DNA of 64,000 bases from Cherax quadricarinatus (GCF_038502225.1 NC_091311.1:32059716-32123715); one strand, 5' to 3'. Shown: positions 49,564 to 61,021, counted from the first letter of the stretch. The notes: generated by a model from the sequence alone, not told the origin. Program-made: numbers and translations.

Positions 49564-49702
49564 TTCGCTCCAGTGAGTACTTATTTAGGACTTGAAGGCG
49601 TTCCCTGCAATTTAAATGCTTTATTAGTTCTATGTGGTCCTTAAATAATTTCTGTATCTGTTCTTGCTCTGATATCTCTCCTACCCTCAACGTGGTCGTC
49701 AA
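49082..49702 (-). pseudogene. LINE ORF2 C-terminal fragment with internal GA repeat
   Basis: The minus-strand frame 49,702-49,514 gives CRERLQVLNKYSLERRKERE, passes into an (RE)n tract coded by a GA/TC microsatellite (49,519-49,558), and then ends. The next piece (49,517-49,173) continues the same protein family with FKGLVSNLHTF, CINIRVPRLFSILPEDI and VFKRKLDKYL, the usual C-terminal motifs of jockey/CR1-type LINE proteins. The GA expansion has thus grown inside an arginine/glutamate-rich coding site and shifted the frame. The 3' part shares aaccaggctgttgct with 18,955-19,115. Confidence 0.75.
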
Positions 49703-50767
49703 CTACGACAGCTTTAAAGGACTGCTCCAGCAGGACTGAAGTTATTGTTATTCAGAATAGCTTATCCCCCGCACGCTAAATATGGCTAAGTGTAAGGTAT
49801 GAAGTCAACATTATATTAAATATTTGTGTACATATATGGAGGGATGTAGATGATGTTCCTGATGTTGTCATGGTTATCGCGAGGGTTTAGTGGGGGTGTG
49901 GAGGAAGGTGCAGTGGATGAAGTGTGGGGAGGAAGGGTACCGAGGATGGGTGTGGTGGTACAGGAGGGCTGTGGCGGTGGATGAGGTGTGGCGGTGGAGA
50001 ATATGAAGTCAAAATCAAGAAATTTTGGACGGTGCGTTGAAGGCTGCTTCATAGCACTGTCGCTCAGTACTAATGGCTTACCGGATGGCTCGTCTTGAGT
50101 TTTTGTCCGTGCAGGCAGAAGTCCTGTTTATCTTGCCGGCTGACGCTTGATATGTCAGTGTTACTCTAATTTGCATGTTGCCACAGACGGGCGGAGAGGC
50201 AGGTGGTCCACAGGTGAAAGGCGACAGTTGGTCTACATATGACGGGCAGCAGATGGTCTTGAGGTGACGGGTGACAGGTGGGAAGGTGCAAGATAGATGT
50301 GATGGCCCCTCGATTCTGACGATCCTGATGGCCCTTGGAGGGTGGAGGTCCGCGAGAAGATGAAGATGAGGAGTACTAAAAGATTTGGGTAGAAGCGAGG
50401 GAGGAAGTGAGGAAGGAACAAAGGGAGTGAGGGAGACAGTAAGGAAGGAACAAAGGGAGTGAGGGAGACGGGGAGGAAACAGTAGAATTTCATGATACAC
50501 GTAAAAAAATATAGGTCGAGCTGATGACTGAAAAACGGGATGAAACTAACTGAAATCCTAAAATAAAAAGCTTCACGAAACTGAAAAAATAGTGACTCAA
50601 TGTTCACTGAAATAAAGAAAACACACTATTTATTTTTTAAAGAATTTACCAGCCATCTGCTCGGCTCCCTGAAACTAATGTCAGGGTGTGAGATCAAACT
50701 GTAGTAATGAACAAAGAATAGAAACGTTTACGTTCTTGTTAGAGTGCGTCAAGTGAGTGACATTTTG

Positions 50768-51345
50768 TTGAACTAGTTAGTGTGATGTTCATTGAACTAG
50801 TTAGTGTGATGCATATTGAACTAGTTAGTGTGATGTTTGTTGAACTAGTTAGTATGATGCTTGTTGAACTAGTTAGTACGATGCTTGTTGAACTAGTTAG
50901 TATGATGTTTGTTGAACTAGTTAGTATGATGTTTGTTGAACTAGTTAGTATGATGTTTGTTGAACTAGTTAGTATGATGCTTGTTGAACTAGTTAGTATG
51001 ATGCTTGTTGAACTAGTTAGTACGATGCTTGTTGAACTAGTTAGTATGATGCTTGTTGAACTAGTTAGTATGATGCTTGTTGAACTAGTTAGTACGATGC
51101 TTGTTGAACTAGTTAGTATGATGCTTGTTGAACTAGTTAGTATGATGCTTGTTGAACTAGTTAGTATGATGCTTGTTGAACTAGTTAGTACGATGCTTGT
51201 TGAACTAGTTAGTATGATGCTTGTTGAACTAGTTAGTATGATGCTTGTTGAACTAGTTAGTATGATGCTTGTTGAACTAGTTAGTATGATGCTTGTTGAA
51301 CTAGTTAGTATGATTTTTCTAACTAGTTAATGTGATGTTTGTTGA
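50768..51345 (+). repeat. 24-bp minisatellite, about 24 copies
   Basis: The unit is gttgaactagttagtatgat plus gctt, with tac/tat and ttt/gct variants. Each copy holds the palindrome aactagtt. Being a multiple of three it keeps a frame open (octapeptide LVELVSMM, 182 residues); I do not treat this as a gene. From 49,703 to 50,767 I see only G-rich stretches near 49,860-50,000 and 50,200-50,290. Confidence 0.95.
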
Positions 51346-51654
51346 ACTGGTTAGAAAATACGATATCCTTGTTGAACTTGTTAGAGTAGTGCGTTATGCT
51401 GGATTTGTTAGTGATGTGCTTCAAGTTAACTTAAATACTGTCCAACTGATCTTATCAGGGAAATAATAGGCATGTAAAATGTGATGCACTTTAGATAAAT
51501 TAATTTTAATTCCAAGACTGGGAGAAGCTGTCATGTTAATTTTTGTGTCTAATCCAAATAACAGCATATAAAAAATTTAATAATAATATTTTACTCTTGT
51601 CCTGTGAGGCTGCAAGGTGGTTTATGTAAATGATGGAACTCTGATCAGGTGATC

Positions 51655-51900
51655 ACGGTTATATACGCTGAGAGTGTTGTACGTACACTGAGAAGGTTGT
51701 ATATACACAGTGAAGTATGGATATTTTAGTGTGTATATTGATAGGAGTGTATATATTTCAGGGTTTAAACGCTGAGATTTGCGTGTATTTCACTCTATAT
51801 ACACTGAGAGTATTCTTCAATGTATATATGCAGAGTATATTTCAGTTTATATAACAGAGTATACGTCATTGTTGATATATTTAAAGTATACTTCTCTGTA
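51655..51900 (+). repeat. Decayed minisatellite related to 12,290-12,610
   Basis: It recurs as tatatacactgagag, gtatatttcag and tgtatttcact with many changes. From 51,901 to 52,610 no feature is recognised. Confidence 0.5.
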
Positions 51901-52607
51901 CTGGATTCATACAGCCACTGGCTGATGCAACGTCTCTACATTAAAGGTAATGTTGCACATGTGTCTTAGTAATCGACGTGTCGAGTTATATCCCGCTAAT
52001 TTAGTATATTTTAATCCCAATTTCAGGAATTAAATTATCCATGACTGGTGGAGCACTGGTGACACCCAGCGTTAAACACCCTTGTCTACCTGATACACTT
52101 GTAAACTACTAAACCACCAACGTTCTCCAGGGTCATGTCAAGTGATTATTGTTTACTTTGCAAACAAATGTTAATAAGAAACTCAAATTTTCTTGAAATA
52201 CGTCGATAGTTTTCAATGAAATAAATGACGACTGCGTCATCGAAAAAAGCTAAGAAATTGTTGAGTAATATAAATTATTAGTAAGATTTAATGCAAATCA
52301 AAATCAAATGCAAATCAAAAGAACGGATCAATAAAGAATTATGAAAAACATAGTAATAATTAACAAATAGAGAGGTATTTTTTATGTATTTTTTTAAATC
52401 TGTATTTGCTGTGGAAACATTGGATTACATTCCTGAAGGAACTTGTCAGTGGTTATAATAGTGTTCCGTCTACTAATATTTGCATCCGAGACCAACTACA
52501 GCATAAAAAATTTGTTACGGAACCTCAGGAAGACGAGATACCAGAACATCCATTTTAGGAGGAAGAGATGACGAATCAGTCTCTTGGGGTAGGAAAAAGA
52601 GGCAACG

Positions 52608-52711
<104 letters not shown>

Positions 52712-53000
52712 CCGAGAAAGACAAATTATCTTGATAACTAAAGTCCTCAGTTGTAAATTAAGGCGTGAAGCATCAACTTTCATTAATTAGTAGAGGTGGA
52801 CCTTGATGGCAGCGGTGGTGCAGCCAACACATGATACAGAGCATCTCCTCCTCCTCTCCTTGTAGAGTTATCTCAGCGTCTCCTGACACTCCTTGCAGAA
52901 GAGCAGCCCAATTAGTAATCACCCGGGCCCCGCCCGTGCTAATTATTGACGCAGGTGAGGTCTTATCAGGTGGTTGACATGTGTCAACGGTAGTGCAGGT

Positions 53001-53002
<2 letters not shown>

Positions 53003-53071
<69 letters not shown>
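53003..53071 (+). repeat. (AC)n microsatellite
   Basis: Pure AC repeat directly at the 5' truncation of CR1-like copy B. Confidence 0.97.
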
Positions 53072-53073
<2 letters not shown>

Positions 53074-54502
53074 CAAGACGGCAAATGTAGTTCCCATTTT
53101 TTCAAAAAAGGAGACAGAAAAGAGGCACTAAACTATAGACCTGTGTCATTGACGTGTATAGTATGCAAAATTATGGAGAAGATTATCAGGAGGAGAGTGG
53201 TGGAGCACCTGGAACGGAACAGGAGTATAATTGCCAACCAGCATGGATTCACGGAAGGCAAATCCTGTGTCACAAACCTTCTGGAGTTTTATGATAAAAT
53301 AACAGAAGTAAGACAAGAGAGAGAGGGGTGGGTTGATTGCATTTTCTTGGACTGCAAGAAGGCCTTTGACACAGCCCCTCACAAGAGATTAGTGCAGAAG
53401 CTAGAGCATCAGGCGCATATAACAGGAAGGGCACTGCAATGGATCAGAGAATACCTGACAGGGAGGCAACAACGAGTCATGGTACGTAATGATGTATCAC
53501 AGTGGGCACCTGTGACGAGCGGGGTCCCACAGGGGTCGGTCCTAGGACCAGTGCTATTTTTGGTATATGTGAACGACATGACGGAAGGGATAGACTCAGA
53601 AGTGTCCCTGTTTGCAGATGATGTGAAGTTAATGAGGAGAATTAAATCTGATGATGACCAGGCAGGACTTCAAAGAGACCTGGACAGACTGGACACCTGG
53701 TCCAGCAAATGGCTTCTCGAATTTAATCCTGCCAAATGCAAAGTCATGAAGATAGGGGAAGGGCACAGAAGACCACAGACAGAGTATAGGCTAGGTGGCC
53801 AAAGACTGCAAACCTCACTCAAGGAGAAAGATCTTGGGGTGAGTATAACACCGAGCATGTCTCCGGAAGCACACATCAATCAGATAACTGCTGCAGCATA
53901 TGGGCGCCTGGCAAACCTGAGAACAGCATTCCGATACCTTAGTAAGGAATCATTCAAGACACTGTACACCGTGTATGTCAGGCCCATACTGGAGTATGCA
54001 GCACCTGTTTGGAACCCGCACTTGATAAAGCACGTCAAGAAACTAGAGAAAGTACAAAGGTTTGTGACAAGGTTAGTTCCAGAGCTAAGGGGAATGTCCT
54101 ATGAAGAAAGATTAAGGGAAATCGGCCTGACGACACTGGAGGACAGGAGGGTCAGGGGAGACATGATAACGACATATAAAATACTGCGTGGAATAGACAA
54201 GGTGGACAAGGACAGGATGTTCCAGGGAGGGGACACAGAAACAAGAGGCCACAATTGGAAGTTGAAGACACAAATGAGTCAGAGAGATAGTAGGAAGTAT
54301 TTCTTCAGTCATAGAGTTGTAAGGCAGTGGAATAGCCTAGAAAATGACGTAGTGGAGGCAGGAACCATACACAGTTTTAAGACGAGGTTTGATAAAGCTC
54401 ATGGAGCGGGGAGAGAGAGGGCCTAGTAGCAACCGGTGAAGAGGCGGGGCCAGGAGCTAAGACTCGACCCCTGCAACCACAAATAGGTGAGTACAAATAG
54501 GT

Positions 54503-54503
<1 letters not shown>
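53072..54503 (+). mobile_element. CR1-like LINE copy B, 5'-truncated
   Basis: A plus-strand copy with most of the RT domain, the C-terminal domain and a short 3' untranslated region ending in a tandem pair of aaataggtgagtac-like words, then (AC)n. The endonuclease and any ORF1 are missing. AC repeats flank both ends. Confidence 0.92.
53097..54426 (+). pseudogene. CR1-like LINE reverse transcriptase, 5'-truncated but otherwise intact
   Basis: The frame stays open for about 440 codons to TAG at 54,424-54,426. RT motifs in order: NYRPVSLT; HGFTEGKSC; FLDCKKAFDT with a catalytic Asp; GVPQGSVLGPVLF; SLFADDVKLM with the Asp pair; LEFNPAKCKVM; KEKDLGV. The C-terminal domain runs to the natural end (FFSHRVVRQWNSLENDVVEA). 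The first recognisable residues (KTANVVPIF, from 53,075) are in another frame, shifted at a T run at about 53,095-53,100, so the start is broken as well as truncated. Upstream codons read only the AC repeat and are not part of the protein. It lacks the endonuclease and cannot be autonomous. Confidence 0.9.
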
Positions 54504-54559
<56 letters not shown>

Positions 54560-54568
54560 AAACAAACA

Positions 54569-54603
<35 letters not shown>
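54504..54603 (+). repeat. (AC)n microsatellite with cgtgcaaacaaacac interruption
   Basis: It joins the 3' end of CR1-like copy B to the Gypsy LTR. The interruption starts at 54,555, and the same word recurs at 63,935 in the right-hand AC tract. Confidence 0.97.
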
Positions 54604-54605
<2 letters not shown>

Positions 54606-55328
54606 TTATTGCTGTTCTTACTGTTGAACAGCGGTTTAGTGCCGATGAAGGTAGCGTAGGTAGCAATGATACGGCCGTGGACTAGATTGGCTTTAATCGG
54701 GTAGGAGTGAGTACACAACGGGCAGTGTGAGGGAGTGACCGCAAGCCAGTCCGTGGAGGGGGAGTACTTGTGTACGTCAAGTCGGTCGGTCCAGGAGTGA
54801 GAGAGGGTGGTCTGTGCTTCCCACCGACCTAGGTAGGCCTACAGAGGGCAGCACTGAATGCCGCGAAATATGAACTAGTCAGAGCAGACGGCTAGGCTGT
54901 GTGCTCTGACAGTACAGGCTGTCTACATTTGCTCGGCCACGCACCTCGCGTCGTCCCGACGCGACAATACTGGTGGGCCCATAGGTATAAAGGAATTACA
55001 CTAGCTACCCCAGAGAGGGACTGGCTTTCGCTCACTAGTAAATAAAAAAATGGACAAAAAAAATGCAACAGGCAAAAAAAAAAAACTCTCCCATCCAGGG
55101 GAAGAGAAAACTGGTTTGCCCGCGCTGTTTCATCGAGTAGAGAGCCAGGAGACGTCAGCACTGGAACTAAAATCTTCTATATACAGGTTGTCCGCAGGGC
55201 TGAACATCAGTTGACCACTCGTCTACTAACGTTGTTGCACGCTCACATCTGCAAACAATGACTGACAGTAGCATTTCCTAAGGTGTGACATGTAACTCAG
55301 AGGGCAGCACTGCCCTGACCGTAATACA
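54604..55328 (-). repeat. 3' LTR of the Gypsy element
   Basis: 725 bases, tg at the low end and ca at the high end on the plus strand, so TG...CA in element sense. Its first 324 plus-strand bases match 63,451-63,774 with one difference (gtcggtcggtcc against gtcggtcgatcc). A word agagggcagcactg occurs twice, near 55,299 and 54,842. Confidence 0.9.
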
Positions 55329-55343
55329 GGCTTTTTTTCCTTT
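55329..55343 (-). other. Polypurine tract of the Gypsy element
   Basis: On the minus strand aaaggaaaaaaag followed by cc lies directly before the LTR start tgtattacgg. Confidence 0.75.
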
Positions 55344-55469
55344 AGTTATAAAACACTGGTGCACATACGTACAATAATACTATATCCATGGAATTCATTA
55401 CACTCTGGGTACCCTTCTAAAAGTATTTACATAATTACATGATGTTGTCCACCCTGACTCTATTATCGA

Positions 55470-58400
55470 CTAGCTATACAATGTGTGTGCATTTATACCC
55501 ATTTCTGCAAGCAAACAATTAGCATAACTAGCGTAGGAGTCAGACAAGTCAGTAGGTACGTCAATGTCACAGAAATGTACTGTTGTCCTGGGTCGCAGGC
55601 CATAAGTATGGAGCCTTACTGGGCCGTCTTCCGTACCAGTAGTAGTGGGAGAAGGGATAGACGGTTTGTCCCTAACATTAGTCTGATCGTGGCGTTGCAA
55701 CGCACGCACCTCCAGCTCTGCTTCGGCCTGCATATGGTCCACATACTTCATGTGATCAAGGTGGGCTTCCTTGATAGTTCCCGTAGCAATCTCCCTCACC
55801 TCGAACTTATTGCCACGGAGCTGTCGTAGGACACGGTAAGGACCCACAAACTTTGGGACAAGTTTGTGCATACCTGGGGTCTGCACTGGGTTGAGCAACA
55901 TAACTTTGCAACCTGGTTCCACTTTGCTTTCCTTGGCGCGGGCATTGCGCTCAGACGTGAACCTATCAGTAGCTTTCATAAGGTTCTCTCGTACCCGCTG
56001 GAAGACAAGCTGCGTTGTCCTCATCTTTACTACACTGGGGTTATCAGTATCGTAAGTAGGTCTAGGTGGAGTAAACAGAATTTCATATGGTAAGCGCTTG
56101 TCATAGCCATACAAAGCAAAATGAGGTGTCTCACCGATCGAGCTGTTGAGGGAGGAATTTAATGTACACTGAACATCTGGGATAGCCTCATCCCATGTAG
56201 TACAACTTGGGTTAACGGTTACTCTGAGCACCTCCAGGACTTTGCGATTTGTACGTTCAGCAAGACCATTACTCGCAGGGTGGCGTGGAGCTACTGGCGC
56301 TTGATGAATGTTGAATCTGGAGCAAAGATCCTGCATTATGCCATTTATAAACTCAGACCCATTGTCTGACAGAAGGACACGTGGGCAAGTATGACGAAGA
56401 ACAACATGCTCACGGAAAGCACTAGCGACCGTTTCCGCGGTTTTATCAGGAATGGGTACTAATTCACTGTACCGCGTCAAGTTATCTACCATTACAAGCA
56501 GGTGCTTATTTCCCTTCTCCGAGGTCGAGAAGTTCGTCAACAGGTCGACAGAAGTTCTCTCCCAGGGCTCCTTTGTAATGGGATACTTTAGAATGGGGTT
56601 AGGACCTGTAATGGTACCCTTGTGCTGTAGGCAAACAACACACTGGTGTACATGCTTGGCAATGTCCGATGCCATCTTAGGCCAGAAATATTTCATTCGT
56701 GCCTGTTTGATACTGCGGTCCTTCCCGGGGTGCGCTACACCTGGGACATTGTGGATCAACCTAAGAGTAGCTGGTATCATGGACTCTGGTATCACCAGTT
56801 GGTATACGGTTCTGCCGGGGTCCACCAGCTGTGCAACACGGCACAGTACTCCTTGGTTGACCACTAAATCCTTCAGTGGAACGGGAGACTTGACCTGTAA
56901 GTCAACGTCCTCCTTGGTCAGGAAACGAAGGACTGGAGACCACACAGGGTCCTGTCGTTGGGCTCTCTCGAGATCCTCAACAGAGAACGAATTGCCGACA
57001 CTCACGAATGCTATATGTCTCGACAGGGCATCAGCTACAACATTTTGCTTACCTGGGACATAGCAAATTTCAGGGTTGTAGTCATTGAACGTGAGCGACC
57101 ACCGAGCATGCTTTCCCGAGAGGTTCTTATTCGCAAAAAGGGCCAATAAGGGTAAATGATCTGTATAAATCTTGATAGGATAATGATAGATGATATCCCG
57201 AAAATGACTCAGGGCCCATACAATGGCTAAAGCTTCTAGCTCTGTCACTGAATAATTGACTTCCGCTTTAGTAAGAACACGGCTAGCATAGGCAATAGGC
57301 TGTTGCTTACCATTAGATTCCTGTGACAAGACTGCACCGATGCCAACTTTGCTGGCATCAGTCGTCAAGGTAAATGCCTTGGTGAAATCAGGGAATCTAA
57401 GGGTTGGGGCTGATGTTAACTTGTTCTTAAGAATGACAAAAGCTCGTTCCTGATCGCACGTCCACTCAAAAGGGGCATCCTTCTTGAGTAAGCGTGTCAG
57501 GGGTGCAGCAATGGTGGAGAAACCTGCGATAAAGGTGCGGTAGAAACCCGCCAGGCCTATGAAGGACCGGACTGCATCCGCCGTCATGGGTCTGGGGAAT
57601 TTCTGCACGGCCGAGATTTTAGACTCGTCCGTCTTTATGCCATTCTGAGTTACTACGTGACCCAGAAATTTTATTTCCTTCCGGAGGAAATGACATTTGG
57701 AGAGCTTTACCTTAAGATTTGCCTGAGCTAGCCTGTCCAATACCCTGTCAAGTTTCTCAAGATGTGACGGGACATCTTGCGACATGACTATGAGATCATC
57801 CAGGTAGACCATGAGCGTGCCACCTAGGAGGGTACGGAAAATTGTCGTCATCAAACGACTAAACGTGATTGGGCTTCCGCGCAAGCCGAAGGGCATCCTC
57901 CTGAACTGGTAATGACCAGTTGGAGTAGAGAAAGCTGTCAACTCTCTGCTCTCATCATCGAGGGGGATCTGCCAGAACCCTTGAAGAAGATCAAGAGTTG
58001 AAAAGACCTTATTATCGCCGATGTTCTGCAACAGGTCGTTCAGAACTGGCAATGGAAAGCGGTCTGGGATGGTACATGCATTCAGTTTCCTGTAATCGAT
58101 AACAGGGCGCCAGGTTCCGTCTTTCTTGGGAACCAGAATAAGGGGAGCATTCCACGGGGAAGTGGACTCCTCAATAACTCCATCACGGAGCATCCGTGTA
58201 ATGAGTTCTTCGGCGAAGACTCTTTGCGCATGTGGCAGGCGATACGCAGGTACATAAATGGGTTTAGTACCTTTGTCAAGTGGAATACGGTGAGAGATCA
58301 GTGGGGTCAAACCCATCGACTCACCATCTAGTGCAACTGCAGAACGTGCACGATTGAGAACCTGGAGAAGTTTTGGGACCTCTTCAGGATAGTCTGTCAA

Positions 58401-59726
58401 AGCTAGATCATCTTCCTGCACTGGCCGGGTGTTGGAAGAGTCAGCAGCAGACTCGCCTGGGAGAACTGCACTCACAAGGAAGTCAGCTGGGGCTTCACCC
58501 TCCACTCTCACCGGGAGAGGGAATCTGACAAGATCGACAAGTGAGGTATTCTTCCGCAGGGGAAATTCTCGACTATGCATGTTGACAACAAGGACTTGCA
58601 ACTTACCACGTTGCACTGTGTGCAAGGATGGTTCAAGGGAGAGGCCCTTGACTCGGCATGTGTCGTTGTCAACCAGCACATGGTCTCCTTCAAAAGCTCT
58701 GCTCACGTACACCGTAACAGGAGTGAGCGAGTTAGCTGACAAAGTGACGTCATACTTTGTACAAGCAGTAACTCTGCTCGCTGATGCCATGACACGAGTC
58801 AGACAGTCGCCTGCCGACAGGGATACTGCGGCTTGACAACTGCTGGTCTCTACAACAGCGTCAGAGTTAGAGTGAAGGTTAGACTGGGCGTCCCCAGACT
58901 GGGTTTCACTGGTAACTAAGCGCTGATGGCCAGGAGGTGATGGGCAACGAGCTCTACTACGAGGTCGATCAGGACAAGAGACCGACCCCGGGGAGAATGT
59001 GCTATGGAAACCACCGGTTTCCAACGATTCTAGGCACTGTGCATACTCTGAGACAGAGTAGCACGTAGTGGATCCTAAGCGCACGCCCCAGAAGGGCACA
59101 TCCACTCCGTTGAATTCCGCTTTCCACTCAGCTGGATCTAAACGGATCCTAAGATCTGCCATGGTTTTGAACCCTATGAGCAGGTCACCATGGAAAACAA
59201 TACCATCTACGACTAAGAATTTTGCGGACAGCTTGTGACCCTGGACCACAAATTCTAGCGTTGTGCGACCGCGAACCGTCAGCGGTTTACCTGAGACTCC
59301 TCTCAAGGTCTGAATGGCAGACGGCTCTGTCAACATGGCCGCGTGAAGGCCAATGTCTCGGAAAAAAGTGGAGCGGACAATGTTAACCACCGAACCTGTA
59401 TCTAGGAAAAGCTGAACAGGCTTATTGTGGACAGTGGACTCGATGAGCGGTCCACATGGGTTGTCATACCGAACATGAAGGCATGACAGGCCGACGAGAT
59501 CCCCGGAGTCACAGCTGCTCGAGGCTCGACACTTGTTGACGAGGCTCGACCTGGAAGGTACGGTACGAGTCTCGGCAACAACGTCAAGACACTCGGTTTC
59601 CTCACTGTCGGCAAGTGTATCACTGCCCAGGGCGGCGAATGCATTGCGGACAGGGACGGAATACAGCGACTCCGACAGGGTTACTATGTCTTTCGCTGGT
59701 TTTGCGGACGCGCCTCTTCCCCCGAA
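55470..59726 (-). CDS. pol: Gypsy pol polyprotein (PR-RT-RH-IN)
   Basis: The frame is open from just after a TAG at 59,729-59,727 to the stop at 55,470, 1,418 codons with no break. It has no early ATG and overlaps the end of gag by about 43 bases in the -1 frame, so it is probably made as a Gag-Pol fusion by frameshifting. Numbering from GTG 59,390: the protease active site LFLDTGS ends just before residue 1, with a second hydrophobic strand at 60-75. RT spans about 405-590, with Asp 467 (STLDLLQG) and VYLDD at 528-532. RNase H has TTDAS (Asp 679), TELEAL, YTDH (Asp 744) and VADALSR (Asp 787). Integrase has a zinc finger H880, H887, C917, C920, a DD35E triad D949, D1009, E1045, and a GPY motif at 1,183-1,185. 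All catalytic residues are present, so the enzymes look functional. Confidence 0.93.
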   Translation of the reverse strand, partial: FGGRGASAKPAKDIVTLSESLYSVPVRNAFAALGSDTLADSEETECLDVVAETRTVPSRSSLVNKCRASSSCDSGDLVGLSCLHVRYDNPCGPLIESTVHNKPVQLFLDTGSVVNIVRSTFFRDIGLHAAMLTEPSAIQTLRGVSGKPLTVRGRTTLEFVVQGHKLSAKFLVVDGIVFHGDLLIGFKTMADLRIRLDPAEWKAEFNGVDVPFWGVRLGSTTCYSVSEYAQCLESLETGGFHSTFSPGSVSCPDRPRSRARCPSPPGHQRLVTSETQSGDAQSNLHSNSDAVVETSSCQAAVSLSAGDCLTRVMASASRVTACTKYDVTLSANSLTPVTVYVSRAFEGDHVLVDNDTCRVKGLSLEPSLHTVQRGKLQVLVVNMHSREFPLRKNTSLVDLVRFPLPVRVEGEAPADFLVSAVLPGESAADSSNTRPVQEDDLALTDYPEEVPKLLQVLNRARSAVALDGESMGLTPLISHRIPLDKGTKPIYVPAYRLPHAQRVFAEELITRMLRDGVIEESTSPWNAPLILVPKKDGTWRPVIDYRKLNACTIPDRFPLPVLNDLLQNIGDNKVFSTLDLLQGFWQIPLDDESRELTAFSTPTGHYQFRRMPFGLRGSPITFSRLMTTIFRTLLGGTLMVYLDDLIVMSQDVPSHLEKLDRVLDRLAQANLKVKLSKCHFLRKEIKFLGHVVTQNGIKTDESKISAVQKFPRPMTADAVRSFIGLAGFYRTFIAGFSTIAAPLTRLLKKDAPFEWTCDQERAFVILKNKLTSAPTLRFPDFTKAFTLTTDASKVGIGAVLSQESNGKQQPIAYASRVLTKAEVNYSVTELEALAIVWALSHFRDIIYHYPIKIYTDHLPLLALFANKNLSGKHARWSLTFNDYNPEICYVPGKQNVVADALSRHIAFVSVGNSFSVEDLERAQRQDPVWSPVLRFLTKEDVDLQVKSPVPLKDLVVNQGVLCRVAQLVDPGRTVYQLVIPESMIPATLRLIHNVPGVAHPGKDRSIKQARMKYFWPKMASDIAKHVHQCVVCLQHKGTITGPNPILKYPITKEPWERTSVDLLTNFSTSEKGNKHLLVMVDNLTRYSELVPIPDKTAETVASAFREHVVLRHTCPRVLLSDNGSEFINGIMQDLCSRFNIHQAPVAPRHPASNGLAERTNRKVLEVLRVTVNPSCTTWDEAIPDVQCTLNSSLNSSIGETPHFALYGYDKRLPYEILFTPPRPTYDTDNPSVVKMRTTQLVFQRVRENLMKATDRFTSERNARAKESKVEPGCKVMLLNPVQTPGMHKLVPKFVGPYRVLRQLRGNKFEVREIATGTIKEAHLDHMKYVDHMQAEAELEVRALQRHDQTNVRDKPSIPSPTTTGTEDGPVRLHTYGLRPRTTVHFCDIDVPTDLSDSYASYANCLLAEMGINAHTLYS

Positions 59727-61021
59727 CTAGTGGAAGGGCTTCTACAAGCACGTGCATTGCACGACGACTGCTTGCTCCACTCAGCTGACAGTATACTTTG
59801 CAGCTTGTTACACTCATGGGAGGTATGACTGGAAGTATTATGGTAAACACAGACTCCCTCGCGAAGCTGAGCATGGGGACGGTGACGGTTACCTTGATAC
59901 TGAGCATGGGGACGGTTATGGTTACTGGGATACTGAGCATGGGGACTGTGATGGTTACTTTGCGGGGACTTAGGTTTGTAACACTCCGATCGGTAGTGCC
60001 CTCGTTTGCCACAGTTGAAACAAGTCACTACACGCTTAGCGGGTGAGGTTGGGGGTGGTGTCTGCTGGCGACGTTTCGCCCTGGTCCAGGAAGTCGATGA
60101 CTGCCTTTTTGTATGAGACCGACTGTTGTTACTGTGGTCAATATTTTTACTTAGGCGCGTGTTAGTGGGACTGGGGTTAGAAACTTTGTGGGCTGGCTGT
60201 CTGACAGCAGCAGCAAAAGTGACTTCCGGCTGCGACCGCGGGGTCACTGTGGACGGCGCCGGAAGGATGGGTAGGGGATCATCCGCAAAGCGGCAAACCT
60301 TGCCTTGCTCGGAAGGCGGCTTGAGCGAGTCGATGGCGTCATATGCACCCAGGACGTCGTGCTGAGGGCCGAGTCCTAGCGCATCAATGGCAGCCCAGAG
60401 GTTAGGGGCGGCATCCCTCCGCATGATGCCGACAGCCAGCATGGGGATGTCTTTAGCAGCAATACGGCCATCACCATCCACCCACTTAGTGGAGTTGATG
60501 GCATCAGTAAAGTCCGTGGCGGCTTGCTCGAACCGGCAAACGCAAGCCAGGGGGCTTTCGTGCCGGTATTGACATTCGGCCAAGACGCTGGTAACGATGT
60601 CAATGTAATGGCGTTGGCGACTACGCCGAAAATAACGCCTAAATTCCTCCTTAAGTTCATCCCAAGACTGGATCTTACAAACGCGCTTGAGCTGCACAAA
60701 GGCACCTATATCACCCTGGGTGAGATCCACTGCTGCAACAGCAGCATGAATGTACTGTGTATCCGTTGGACTATCAAATAGAGCCTGAACAGTCGTCTCG
60801 ACTGACTACAGCCATGGCTCTAAACTATTTGCACGACCGTCAAAAATAAGGGTCAGGTATGGACGATGAGCCGGCCCACTGGTGGTCGAGGCTTGAGCCA
60901 CAAGTTGACCAACTGTCGCTGGGGCTTCGATGCCCTGCCGCGTGTTCACGCTGGCTGAGGCACCATTGCTGGCACCAGCAGAATCTGGACTAACGGCATG
61001 GCCACTGCGTGTCTTAGTCAT
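59684..61021 (-). pseudogene. gag: Gypsy gag with one in-frame stop
   Basis: One frame runs from ATG 61,021 to the TAG at 59,686-59,684 (446 codons including the end), interrupted by a single TAG at 60,808-60,806 (codon 72). The pieces are a 71-residue N-terminal part and a 348-residue part (if started at GTG 60,730). The long part has a helical capsid-like region (SWDELKEEFRRYF), a CCHC zinc knuckle CFNCGKRGHYRSEC, a basic His/Pro-rich triple repeat around RPHAQY, and a CVYHNTSSHTSHEC finger-like end. Gag would form the particle and bind the RNA. A CAG-to-TAG change would explain the stop, but assembly error or readthrough is possible. Confidence 0.88.

Noticed and set aside
50782..51330. 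182-codon ORF with LVELVSMM repeats
   Set aside because: Created by the 24-bp minisatellite; no unique sequence.
52981..53071. N-terminal His-Thr repeat of the CR1-like RT ORF
   Set aside because: It translates only the (AC)n microsatellite upstream of the truncated LINE.
55328..55470. env gene downstream of pol in the Gypsy element
   Set aside because: Only about 125 bases lie between pol and the polypurine tract, so there is no room for a third ORF.
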